From contig JANRID010000040.1 in NCBI GenBank assembly GCA_033765305.1, forward strand, positions 204,231-268,230: 64,000 bases of DNA, given 5' to 3'. Origin of the DNA: RDXT01 sp033765305. GTDB taxonomy: Bacteria; Bacteroidota; Bacteroidia; J057. Within the stretch, counting starts at the first letter, position 1; every line of letters starts with the position of its first letter. The position numbers and the translations under genes are program-made. The notes under the pieces are model-generated. The model was given only the letters and a program-made list of their open reading frames with translations. It was not told the DNA's origin and did not search any database. This document shows, one piece after another, positions 43,758 to 51,818 of this stretch.

Positions 43758-45452
43758 TTACAGGCGTTGCTGTTTCATGGCTTCGGCGGCATAGCTGGCG
43801 GCGCGCGCCGTGAGCGCCATATAGAGGATGGAAGGGCTCTGATTGCCCGTGGAGGTCATGCAGGCGCCGTCGGTGACAAACACATTGCGGCAGGCGTGGA
43901 GCTGGTTCCACTCGTTGAGCAGGGATCGGGCCGGGTCCTTGCCCATGCGGACGCCGCCCATCTCGTGAATATCCAGGCCCGGCGCCTGCCGGCTGTCGCG
44001 CTGCTCGATGTCTGTGCAGCCGGCCACTTCGAGCATTTCTTTGCCCTGCTCCAGAAAGTCCCGCACCATGCGCTCGTCGTTGTCGTCGTAGCCTACCGAG
44101 GTGATGAGCAGGGGAATGCCCCACGGATCGGTTTCTGTGGGGCTGAGGCGCACGTGGTTGGAGGCTTTGGGAATGGTCTCGCCCTGCATGTACATGTACA
44201 CATGCCAGGGTCCGGGCTTCGAGCGGGCGTCTTTGTAGGCGCCGCCTGCCGGGCGGGGGTGCTGCGCCGGGCCGCGGGCCCGCCAGGCGCCGGAAAAAAT
44301 GGTGTATCCCCCTACAAAATCCGTGTCCTGCCGTCCGAGGTTGCGGAAATTGGCCAGAATCGGCTCGGTGGGGTTGCGTCCGTAGTAATACTGGTCCTCG
44401 AAGCCCGGCATGACGCCCGATACGGAGCCCCGGTAGTTGTGGAAGGCAATGTAGGTGCCCAGCAGTCCGCTGTCGTTGCCGAGGCCGTTGGGGAAGCGGT
44501 CCGAGCGGGAATTAAGCAGGATGAGGTTGGTGTTCAGCGCCGAGGCATTGACGAAGATCACGCGGGCGTAATACTCCAGCTCCTCCCGGGTGTTGGCATC
44601 GATGACCTTCACGCCGCTGGCTTTGCCCGCCGCCTCGTCGTACACGACCGAATGCACGACCGAAAAGGGCCGGATGGTGAGCTTGCCGGTTTTCTCTGCC
44701 CAGGGCAGGGTGGAGGAGACCGAGCTGAAGTATCCGCCGTAGGGGCAGCCGCGCATGCAGAGGTTGCGGGCCTGGCACTGGCCCCGGCCCTGCTGCGTGT
44801 GGATTTCTTTCGGCTCGGTGATATGGGCCCAGCGGGCATGCACGAGGTGGCGGTTGCCGTAGTGCGCCAGCAGCCGCTGTTTGACATGGGCCTCCACGCA
44901 GTTGAGTTCGAAAGGCGGGAGAAACTCGCCGTCCGGCATGGCCTCGATGCCGTCGGCATGGCCGCAGACGCCGATGAAGCGCTCCACATGCGCATACCAG
45001 GGCGCCACGTCCTCGTAGCCGATGGGCCAGTTCATGCCGTAGCCCTGCCGTTCCGGCGCAGTGAACTCGTAAGGGCTCCAGCGCTGGCAGGCGCGGCCCC
45101 AGGTAAGGGATTTGCCCCCGACCTGATAGCCCCGGATCCAGTCGAAGGGCTGCTCCTGGATGTAGGGATGGTCTTTGTCCTGGATAAAAAAGTGGGCGGT
45201 ATCCTCGCCGAAGCCTGCGGCCTTGCTGATGAGGGGATTTTCGTCGAGAAACTTGCGCGGCATCGTGCCCCGGTGGGGCAGCTCCCAGGACGCCAGATGG
45301 GCGGTCGGATAATCCTGATTGTGAATCACCTGGCGTCCGCGCTCGAGGACAAGGGTCCGGAACCCGCGGTCGCAGAGCTCCTTGGCGGCCCAGCCGCCGG
45401 AGATGCCGGAGCCGATCACGATGGCGTCGAAGGTATTGGATTCCGTTTTCAT
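43758..45452 (-). CDS. GMC-family FAD oxidoreductase (sugar dehydrogenase large subunit)
   Basis: 564 residues. The N-terminal FAD-binding Rossmann motif is DAIVIGSGISGGWAAKEL; further marks are VGGKSLTWGRACQRW, CMRGCPYGGYFSS and the C-terminal HEMGGVRMGKDP and FVTDGACMTSTGNQSPS, matching gluconate/sorbose/glucoside-3-type dehydrogenases. ATG at 45450-45452 was chosen because MKTESNTFDAIVIG is the usual start; no signal peptide is visible, so export may occur with the Tat-bearing small subunit. Substrate unknown. Confidence 0.88.
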   Translation of the reverse strand: MKTESNTFDAIVIGSGISGGWAAKELCDRGFRTLVLERGRQVIHNQDYPTAHLASWELPHRGTMPRKFLDENPLISKAAGFGEDTAHFFIQDKDHPYIQEQPFDWIRGYQVGGKSLTWGRACQRWSPYEFTAPERQGYGMNWPIGYEDVAPWYAHVERFIGVCGHADGIEAMPDGEFLPPFELNCVEAHVKQRLLAHYGNRHLVHARWAHITEPKEIHTQQGRGQCQARNLCMRGCPYGGYFSSVSSTLPWAEKTGKLTIRPFSVVHSVVYDEAAGKASGVKVIDANTREELEYYARVIFVNASALNTNLILLNSRSDRFPNGLGNDSGLLGTYIAFHNYRGSVSGVMPGFEDQYYYGRNPTEPILANFRNLGRQDTDFVGGYTIFSGAWRARGPAQHPRPAGGAYKDARSKPGPWHVYMYMQGETIPKASNHVRLSPTETDPWGIPLLITSVGYDDNDERMVRDFLEQGKEMLEVAGCTDIEQRDSRQAPGLDIHEMGGVRMGKDPARSLLNEWNQLHACRNVFVTDGACMTSTGNQSPSILYMALTARAASYAAEAMKQQRL

Positions 45453-45523
45453 CGGAGCGGGGATTGGGGGGAAAGATAGCATGCCGGGCGTTCCGGCGCA
45501 ATGCGGACGCACAGTCCTGCGTG

Positions 45524-45640
45524 CGGGTGCACCCGGAGGTACACAAAGAAGACCTGACTTCGGGTTTCTCAGTGCACGTACTTTCCGAGTGGTGAATCTC
45601 TGCGTCTGGGTTTGCCACGGAGCATGATGCAACTATATGA
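45524..45640. repeat. Degenerate intergenic element with GCGGGTGCAC and ACACGGAG-like pieces
   Basis: Contains GCGGGTGCACCCGGAGG, CTCAGTGCACG and GTGAATCTCTGCGTC-type words resembling the array at 50174-50289. It lies in the 206-bp space upstream of the GMC gene. Looks like a decayed copy of the same dispersed repeat. Confidence 0.35.
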
Positions 45641-45658
45641 GGCGCACGGAGACCGGCC

Positions 45659-46390
45659 TTACAGCATCAGCCCTTTGAGATTGTCCATGTACGAGCGGCT
45701 TACCCGTACGCAGTCGCCGTTCTGGAGGATGACCTCGAGCGAGGCCGGATTCTTCTGGAGTTCGCGCACGGCGCTGAGGTTGATCAGGGCTGAGCGGTGC
45801 ACGCGGATAAACTGATGGGGATCGAGTTTTTTTTCCAGTTCTCCGATTCCGTAGGTGCTCAGGTAGCTCTGCTCGGCGGTCACGATGAGCGCGTAGTCGC
45901 CCTGGGCGGTCACCCGCAGGATTTCCCGCACGGCCAGGGATCTGAGCCGGGCTCCCTGCTGCACAAACACCTGCTCCGGATACGCCTGCCGGGGGCCGGA
46001 AGCCTCTGCCAGGTGCTGAAGCTGGTTCCAGTAGGCGGGAGTCACCGCCTGAAGTCGCTGGACCGCCTGCTGAAACCGGATCCGGGTATAGGGTTTGAGG
46101 AGGTAATCCAGGGCATGCACCTCAAATGCCTGCAAGGCGTACTGGTCGTAGGCCGTCGAGAAAATCACCTGCGGCATCTCATCGAGATGCGTCAGCACTT
46201 CAAACCCCGTCAGGCCGGGCATCTGCACGTCCAGAAAGACCAGGTCCGGGCGGAAGGTATTGATCTGGGTGACAGCATCCACCCCGTTGTTGCACTCGGC
46301 GAGGAGGATGAGGTCGGGGTAATCGGCCATATATTCCCGGATCAGCTGGCGGGCGGGGGCCTCGTCGTCCGCAATGATCACTTTTTTCAT
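45659..46390 (-). CDS. LytTR-family response regulator
   Basis: 243 residues. Receiver domain with IIADDEAPARQLIREYM, phospho-acceptor Asp in LVFLDVQMPGLTGFEVL, and the closing HALDYLLKPYTRIRF; then a LytTR DNA-binding domain (about 140-240) with YLSTYGIGELEKKLDPHQFIRVHRSALIN. Starts ATG at 46388-46390, 5 bp from the end of the kinase gene. Together with the kinase it forms a LytS/LytT-type system; the divergent outer-membrane barrel gene is a reasonable target. Confidence 0.93.
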   Translation of the reverse strand: MKKVIIADDEAPARQLIREYMADYPDLILLAECNNGVDAVTQINTFRPDLVFLDVQMPGLTGFEVLTHLDEMPQVIFSTAYDQYALQAFEVHALDYLLKPYTRIRFQQAVQRLQAVTPAYWNQLQHLAEASGPRQAYPEQVFVQQGARLRSLAVREILRVTAQGDYALIVTAEQSYLSTYGIGELEKKLDPHQFIRVHRSALINLSAVRELQKNPASLEVILQNGDCVRVSRSYMDNLKGLML

Positions 46391-46394
46391 ATGC

Positions 46395-47465
46395 TCAGCG
46401 CGCTGGAACAGGTTCGTGGACAGGTATTTCAAATGAAATCTGCAGTCCGCCGGGCACGGCAGGCTCGATGCGGAGTGCTGCGCCGTACATTTTTTCGAGG
46501 CGGGCGGCGGTATTGGCGAGGCCTACGCCTTTGCGCAGGAGGTCGCCGGGCTGCTGGCCCTGAAGGCCCACGCCCGAATCGGAGAGCTGGACCCGAAGCC
46601 CCTGCGCGGTGCCTGTCAGGCGCAGGCAGAGCCTGCCTCCCTCCAGTTTGGGGCTGATGCCGTGTTTGACGGCATTTTCGACCAGCGGCTGCAGGAGCAT
46701 CGGCGGAACCTGATACTGCATCAGGGCCGGATCGGCCTCGATGGCATACTGGAGCCGCTCGCCGAAGCGGTCCCGCTCCAGCGCCAGGTAGTCTTCCACA
46801 AAGGTCAGCTCCTCCTCCAGCGATACCGTCTCCTGCCGGGCTGCCCGCAGGATATAGCGGAACATATCCCCCAGCCGGGCGATCATTACCCGTGTGCGCT
46901 CCTGCTCCGGCGGGACCGAGGCTGAAATCGTGTTGAGCGTGTTGTACAGGAAATGGGGATTGAGCTGGGCCTTGAGCGCAGAAAGCTCCTGCTCCAGCGC
47001 CAGCTTCTGGAGGGCGGCCTCCCGCGCCTGCTGCGCCTGCAGCCGCTGATAGGCGCTGTAGATATGGAATACCCCAAACTGCAGCGTATAAAACAGAAAT
47101 GGGATGTATATATCCCACACCTGCCCCGCCTCCTTCAGGTGGAACAGGCCCAGGGCTTCGCAGATCCGGTAATAGAGGGCTTGCCATCCGAAGGTAAACA
47201 CAGCCCCCAGGCCCAGGTGCAGCGCCAGCAGGCCCGGCAGCGGCAGGAGCGGCAGCATCCGGAACACCAGCCACCAGATCCCGCCCGTCAGCAGGAGCTT
47301 GAGCGAATAGTCCAGGATGACCGCCTTCCAGGGAAACCACGTGAAGCTGCTGTTGGCGGTCAGCGCCAGCAGGTACAGGCTTCCGCTGAGCAGGTAAAAG
47401 CCCAGCACCGCGAGGTATTCGCCCAATCGAATGCCCAGGAGCTGTTTCTGCAATACGGTTTTCAC
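46395..47465 (-). CDS. LytS-type sensor histidine kinase
   Basis: 356 residues from a GTG start (47463-47465). Four hydrophobic segments (about 15-35, 45-65, 72-95, 118-140) form the membrane sensor, then a coiled coil (about 145-175), the His_kinase motif KAQLNPHFLYNTLNTISA with the phospho-His, and an HATPase domain with PLVENAVKHGI and KGVGLANTAARLEKMYG. No ATG gives a sensible N-terminus: the frame further upstream is hydrophilic and unlike the family. First gene of the pair with the LytTR regulator. Confidence 0.88.
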   Translation of the reverse strand: MKTVLQKQLLGIRLGEYLAVLGFYLLSGSLYLLALTANSSFTWFPWKAVILDYSLKLLLTGGIWWLVFRMLPLLPLPGLLALHLGLGAVFTFGWQALYYRICEALGLFHLKEAGQVWDIYIPFLFYTLQFGVFHIYSAYQRLQAQQAREAALQKLALEQELSALKAQLNPHFLYNTLNTISASVPPEQERTRVMIARLGDMFRYILRAARQETVSLEEELTFVEDYLALERDRFGERLQYAIEADPALMQYQVPPMLLQPLVENAVKHGISPKLEGGRLCLRLTGTAQGLRVQLSDSGVGLQGQQPGDLLRKGVGLANTAARLEKMYGAALRIEPAVPGGLQISFEIPVHEPVPAR

Positions 47466-47673
47466 TGCGGGAGTCTTTGGATATCGGGATGCTGTCTGAT
47501 GCCTGCAAGTTACGGATCGTTTCCCGGCGTTTGGCGATTTGTTTCGGTGAACAGCCCTGTGCGTCGCCCAATTCACCGTATACCCGCTCGCCGACGCAAT
47601 AGGCTCCTTGCCGGAATCTGCGTCCGCATCCTGCATTCATTTCCCAGCTTTGTTCCATCAAATCTGTCTATCT

Positions 47674-50085
47674 ATGAACTTTTCGACGCTCAGTGTATGG
47701 TGTGTGATGATGTGCAGCAGCGTGAGCATGCTGCTGGGCCAGGCCGGGCAGATCAAAGGCCGCCTGGCGGATGAGACCGGGGCGCCGCAGGGATTTGCTT
47801 CGGTGGCCCTCCTGAACGCCGCCGACTCCGCGATGGTCAAGGCCGGCTACACCCTTGAAAACGGCTCCTTTATCCTGGCGCCGGTAGCGCCGGGCACCTA
47901 CCGCCTCCGCCTTTCGCTGGCGGGATTCATGCCCCTGCTTACAGACGCCGTATCCCTGGCCGAAGGGCAGACGCTGGACCTGGGCCTCCTCACCCTCAGC
48001 GCCTCCCAGGCCGCAGCCGTAGAGATCGAGAGCCGCCGCGCCCAGGTGGAAGTCACCCCGGAGAAGCTCGTCCTCAATGTGGAAGGCACCGCCCTGGCCA
48101 CCGGCTCGGATGCGCTCAGCCTCCTGCGCAAGTCGCCCGGCGTCATCGTGGACCCCAACGACAACCTCGTCGTGCAGGGGCGCGGGGGCGTGCGGGTGTA
48201 CATCGACGGACGCCCGTCTCCGCTCACCGGCGCCGAACTCGCCAATTGGCTCCGCGGCCTGCCCTCCGATGCCATCGAGTCCATCGAGATCATCACCCAG
48301 CCCTCCGCCCGCTATGAGGCTGCCGGCACCGCAGGCATCATCAACATCCGCCTCAAAAAAGACAAGCGCCAGGGCAGCCATGCCGCCCTCAGCCTGGGAT
48401 GGGCCGTGTGGATTTTTCCGAAGTACAACGGCTCCCTCGACCTGAGCCACCGCACCAAAAAGGTCCACCTCTTCGGCACCTACAGCCACAACACCGGCCC
48501 GGTCCAGAGTTTCCTGCACTTTGTCCGCGAGCAGAACGGCCAGGTATTTGACCAGAATTCCACTATCATCTCCGACCGCAGCGCCCATGTCTACAAAGCC
48601 GGGGCGGACTTCAGCCTTGGCGACCGGCACACAGCAGGCATCCTGGTTCAGGGCAATCAGTCCGCCATCCTCGACGAGATCAACAACCTGACCCGGATTC
48701 AGACCCCCGGCGGCGAGCAGCTCGGCACCCTCCGCGCCTACAATACCAATGTGGCAGACCGCAGCAACTACACCGCCAACCTCAACTACCGCTACCGCGA
48801 CACCGCCGGCACCAGCCTGACCGTCGATGCGGACTACGGCCAGTATGTCCGCGAGGCCCGCGCCGATCAGCCCAACTATTACTACGACGCGGCCGGGCAG
48901 CCCACCCTCACCAATATCTACAGCAACCGCACGCCTACGGACATTGCGATCCTTACGCTGAAGGCCGACTATGAGCGCAAGGTCTGGGGCGGCACCCTGA
49001 GCCTGGGCGGGAAATTCAGCGAGGTGATCACGGACAATGTCTTTGACTTCTACAACGTGATCGGCGGCGCCGAAATCCGCGACACGGCCCGCAGCAATCA
49101 GTTCAGCTACGAAGAGCAGGTGAGCGCGGCCTACGTGATGTATCAGCGTCAGGTGAAAAAGTGGGGATTCCAGGGCGGCCTCCGCGTGGAGCATACCTAC
49201 TCCCTGGGCGTGCTGACGAGCGAGGTGCCCACCAGCAACGACCGTGTGGAGCGGAATTATGTCAATGTATTTCCAAGCGCCGGGATCTCCTTTTCGCCCA
49301 ACCAGTCCCACCAGTGGTCGCTCAGCTACAGCCGCCGCATAGACCGGCCTAACTATCAGGATCTCAATCCCTTCCAGAACAAGCTCGACGAGCTGAGCTA
49401 TCAGAGCGGCAACCCCTTCCTCAAGCCGCAGTACACCGGCAAGTACCAGCTCTCGCACACCTACCGCTACACGCTCAATACCAGCATCAGCTACAGCGAT
49501 ACGCGGGACTATTTTGCGCAGGTGACCGACACCATCGAGACGGTGCGGAGTTTTATGACCTCCCGCAACCTCGACCACGAGCGGGTGCTGAGCCTGAGCG
49601 TCGGCTATCCGTTTGCTCCGGTCAAAGGCTGGAATATCTATGCCAATGCGGGCCTGACCCACAGCGCCTACAGCGGGATTTTCGAGGAGGGCAAAACCAT
49701 CAGCCTGCGGGCGACGTCCTTCAACTGCTTCGCGCAGAACACGTTCACCCTGCCGTACAAGGTCACCCTGGAGCTTTCCGGGTTTTACAGCTCGCCCGGC
49801 GTCTGGGCCGGCACCTACAAAAGCGCGGACTTCTGGGGGATCGAGGCGGGCCTGCAAAAAAGCCTGTGGAAAGACCGGGGCACCTTCAAGCTCAGCATGA
49901 GCGATCTCTTTCACAGCATGCAGTGGGCGGGTGTCAACCGCTTTGGCGGGCTGGTGATGACCGCCAACGGCGGCTGGGAAAGCCGGCTGGTGAAGGTCAA
50001 TTGTACGGTTCAGCTCGGCAATGAAAATGCCCAGGCCCGCCGCCGCAAAACCGGCCTGGAGGAAGAAGGCAGCCGGGTGCAGTAA
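47674..50085 (+). CDS. Outer-membrane beta-barrel protein (OMP_b-brl_3-type, CarboxypepD_reg-like N-terminus)
   Basis: 803 residues, secreted. After the signal (CVMMCSSVSMLLGQ) residues about 30-110 form a carboxypeptidase-regulatory-like domain (IKGRLADETGAPQGFASVALL), about 130-230 a plug-like region (LLRKSPGVIVDPNDNLVVQG; YIDGRPSPLTGAELANWL; SAGTAGIINIRLKK-type sequence), then a barrel of many aromatic strands (QWSLSYSRRIDRPNYQDLNP; YPFAPVKGWNIYANAGLTHS) to near the C-terminus, which ends in a basic tail. Start ATG at 47674. Divergent from the LytS/LytT pair by 208 bp, suggesting control by it. The ligand is unknown; no SusD gene follows. Confidence 0.85.
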   Translation: MNFSTLSVWCVMMCSSVSMLLGQAGQIKGRLADETGAPQGFASVALLNAADSAMVKAGYTLENGSFILAPVAPGTYRLRLSLAGFMPLLTDAVSLAEGQTLDLGLLTLSASQAAAVEIESRRAQVEVTPEKLVLNVEGTALATGSDALSLLRKSPGVIVDPNDNLVVQGRGGVRVYIDGRPSPLTGAELANWLRGLPSDAIESIEIITQPSARYEAAGTAGIINIRLKKDKRQGSHAALSLGWAVWIFPKYNGSLDLSHRTKKVHLFGTYSHNTGPVQSFLHFVREQNGQVFDQNSTIISDRSAHVYKAGADFSLGDRHTAGILVQGNQSAILDEINNLTRIQTPGGEQLGTLRAYNTNVADRSNYTANLNYRYRDTAGTSLTVDADYGQYVREARADQPNYYYDAAGQPTLTNIYSNRTPTDIAILTLKADYERKVWGGTLSLGGKFSEVITDNVFDFYNVIGGAEIRDTARSNQFSYEEQVSAAYVMYQRQVKKWGFQGGLRVEHTYSLGVLTSEVPTSNDRVERNYVNVFPSAGISFSPNQSHQWSLSYSRRIDRPNYQDLNPFQNKLDELSYQSGNPFLKPQYTGKYQLSHTYRYTLNTSISYSDTRDYFAQVTDTIETVRSFMTSRNLDHERVLSLSVGYPFAPVKGWNIYANAGLTHSAYSGIFEEGKTISLRATSFNCFAQNTFTLPYKVTLELSGFYSSPGVWAGTYKSADFWGIEAGLQKSLWKDRGTFKLSMSDLFHSMQWAGVNRFGGLVMTANGGWESRLVKVNCTVQLGNENAQARRRKTGLEEEGSRVQ

Positions 50086-50173
50086 TACGCCGGGAGGTCT
50101 GCAGCTTGCAGCGCTGGTTCAGGCGGGGTGCGTCAGCATCCAGGGCCTGGGCCAGCGCTGCGCATGCAGGCAT

Positions 50174-50289
50174 GACAGCGCGCGGGTGCACACGGAGACA
50201 TTGCAGCGCGCGGGTGTACACGGAGGCATTACAGACAGCGCGCGGGTGCACACGGAGACATGGAGGCACGGAGGTGCACGGAGGCGAGG
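50174..50289. repeat. Array of about 30-bp units with GCGCGCGGGTGCACACGGAG
   Basis: Three clear units beginning at 50176, 50204 and 50236 (spacings 28 and 32), followed by two shorter ACGGAGG pieces. The words GGTGCACACGGAGACAT recur almost exactly. This style of ACGGAG/GTGCAC intergenic repeat is dispersed in several bacterial groups; a decayed copy may be at 45524-45640. Confidence 0.75.
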
Positions 50290-50398
50290 TTTTGAGTTTC
50301 GGATTTTGAGTTAAGGGTTTGATTTTCAATTATTTAATTGCATTCGCGCAGCCATACACCCCAACCCCTTCAAGGGGGCGCTTACTCACTATGCAATA

Positions 50399-50560
50399 CC
50401 AGTCTTCCGACTTGCGGGTTTGGCCGGGGCTTCGGCTCCGCTCAGCCGCCGGCCCCGCCCAGCGCCGCAGGCGCATTCCAGTCTTACGACTTGATACTGA
50501 ATACTTTCTACCCCCCAAGCCCAGGCGCATCCGCTCCCACTACTCACTACTCACTACTCA
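50399..50560 (+). repeat. Left copy of the direct repeat flanking the SIR2/STAND genes
   Basis: About 160 bp beginning CCAGTCTTCCGACTTGCGGG and ending in the first CACTACTC units. Compared by eye with 55128-55290 it is nearly identical apart from scattered single-base changes and small indels, in the same orientation. Contains the words CGGCTCCGCTCAGCCGCC and CGCCGCAGGCGCATTCC. Confidence 0.85.
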
Positions 50561-50682
50561 CTACTCAATACTCAATACTCAATACTCAATACTCAATACT
50601 CAATACTCAATACTCAATACTCAATACTCAATACTCAATACTCAATACTCACTACTCACTACTCACTACTCACTACTCACTA
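50539..50682. repeat. Heptanucleotide tandem array (TACTCAA/TACTCAC)
   Basis: About 20 copies of a 7-bp unit, with outer TACTCAC units and an inner block of TACTCAA. It ends 62 bp before the ATG of the SIR2-like gene. The right-hand flanking repeat carries only about four units (55267-55296), so the array has expanded on this side. Confidence 0.9.
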
Positions 50683-50744
50683 CCCCCACTATTGCCAGAT
50701 TTTCGCATATTGCACTGCCAAAACACCACAATCTCCCCGATCCC

Positions 50745-51818
50745 ATGTCCAGCCCGTATGATCCCCAGATCACGGCCATCTCGCACGCCATCCGCGATGG
50801 AAGCTGCGTCGTGATCCTGGGCCCCAACCTGATATTCGACCGGACAGAAATACACGAGATCCTGAAGCAGAAGCTCGCCGCTGCCGGCTATCCCGATATT
50901 GCCATGGACGCCGACGAGCTGGTCTATCTCAAAGACAGCACCCAGCGCTCCGTGTATGCCGGCCAGCTCCGGGAGTACATGCAGGTCAGCGCCATGCCGG
51001 ATCTGATTTCCAAGCTCGCCCGCCTGCCGCTGTCCCTCATCGTGACCCTCTCCCCCGACCGGATCATCGCGGCGGCGTTCAAGGCCCTGGGGCTGCCGGT
51101 GCAGGAGCAATACTACAACCACAAGCGGAACCCCGGCCCCCTGCCGCTGTTTGATGCGGAGCATCCGATGATCTACAACCTGTTTGGGCGGGAGGACAAG
51201 CCGGAATCCCTCATCCTGACCTCCCGCGACCTAGTGGACTTCATCTTCGATGTCGTAGGCAAGCATACCCTCCCCCGCGAACTCGACGACCTGCTCAGCT
51301 CCGAGTACCGGATGTTTCTGTTCCTCGGCTTCGACTTCAGCAAGTGGTACATGCGGCTGCTCTTCCGCCTGCTGCATCTGGACGAAAGCGACAGCACCGG
51401 ATTCGGGCCTGCCGCGCTGCAGCTCGACGATACCCTCCGCAACTACTACGCCCAGCACTACAACCTCAGCCTGATCGGGCTGGATGCCGATCAGCTCGTC
51501 GATCAGCTGCTGGACCGCTGCGGCGACTGCCTCCGTACATCCGGCGCGGAGATGCGGCCCTTGGGAACACAGCTCCGGGACAAGGTAGAAGAAGACGATC
51601 TGGGCGGCGCCTTCGAGCTGCTCCGGGTCAACGGCTCCCGCATCCGCACCCGCGACGCCGAACTGCACGATCTCTGCATCATGCAGGCAGGCAACTGGGA
51701 GAAGCTGCGGCGGGATGAACACGCAAACCTGCTGAGCCAGGCGGATGCGGACCTCCAGCGCAGCAAGATCAAGGCCGCTCTCCTCTACATCGCCACCCAA
51801 CTCGACGCCCTGCTATGA
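50745..51818 (+). CDS. SIR2-like protein with C-terminal effector-associated (EAD11-like) domain
   Basis: 357 residues. About 1-270 follow the pattern of SIR2-type (SIR2_2-like) effector domains: a helix then strand with a glycine turn (AIRDGSCVVILGPNLIF), ARLPLSLIVTLSPDRIIAAAF where the family has a TxNxD-type motif, NLFGREDKPESLILTSRDL, and FLFLGFDFSKWYMRLLFRLL. The usual GAGxS and catalytic Asn/His are not clearly kept, so NADase activity is uncertain. About 275-357 resemble EAD11: LRDKVEEDDLGGAFELL then KIKAALLYIATQLDALL. Such domains couple effectors to STAND NTPases. ATG at 50745; the stop overlaps the next start by 4 bp (ATGA), meaning coupled translation. Inferred role: effector of a conflict system. 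Confidence 0.68.
   Translation: MSSPYDPQITAISHAIRDGSCVVILGPNLIFDRTEIHEILKQKLAAAGYPDIAMDADELVYLKDSTQRSVYAGQLREYMQVSAMPDLISKLARLPLSLIVTLSPDRIIAAAFKALGLPVQEQYYNHKRNPGPLPLFDAEHPMIYNLFGREDKPESLILTSRDLVDFIFDVVGKHTLPRELDDLLSSEYRMFLFLGFDFSKWYMRLLFRLLHLDESDSTGFGPAALQLDDTLRNYYAQHYNLSLIGLDADQLVDQLLDRCGDCLRTSGAEMRPLGTQLRDKVEEDDLGGAFELLRVNGSRIRTRDAELHDLCIMQAGNWEKLRRDEHANLLSQADADLQRSKIKAALLYIATQLDALL

Larger units (their letters stand above)
50086..50744. other. Non-coding 659-bp stretch: left border of the accessory island
   Basis: Holds no gene I can support. From left to right it contains an array of GCGCGGGTG...ACGGAG units (50174-50289), a short AT-rich stretch near 50300-50345, the left copy of a long direct repeat (50399-50560) and a heptanucleotide array (50539-50682). 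An open frame crosses the region into the SIR2-like gene but is low-complexity translation of the repeats. Confidence 0.8.

Noticed and set aside
47668..49914. 748-codon minus-strand open frame
   Set aside because: Antisense shadow of the outer-membrane barrel gene.
50539..50682. Coding repeat in a longer SIR2-like protein
   Set aside because: The open frame through the array gives Leu/Thr/Tyr/Ser low-complexity sequence from mixed repeats; a clean ATG lies after it at 50745 where the domain begins.
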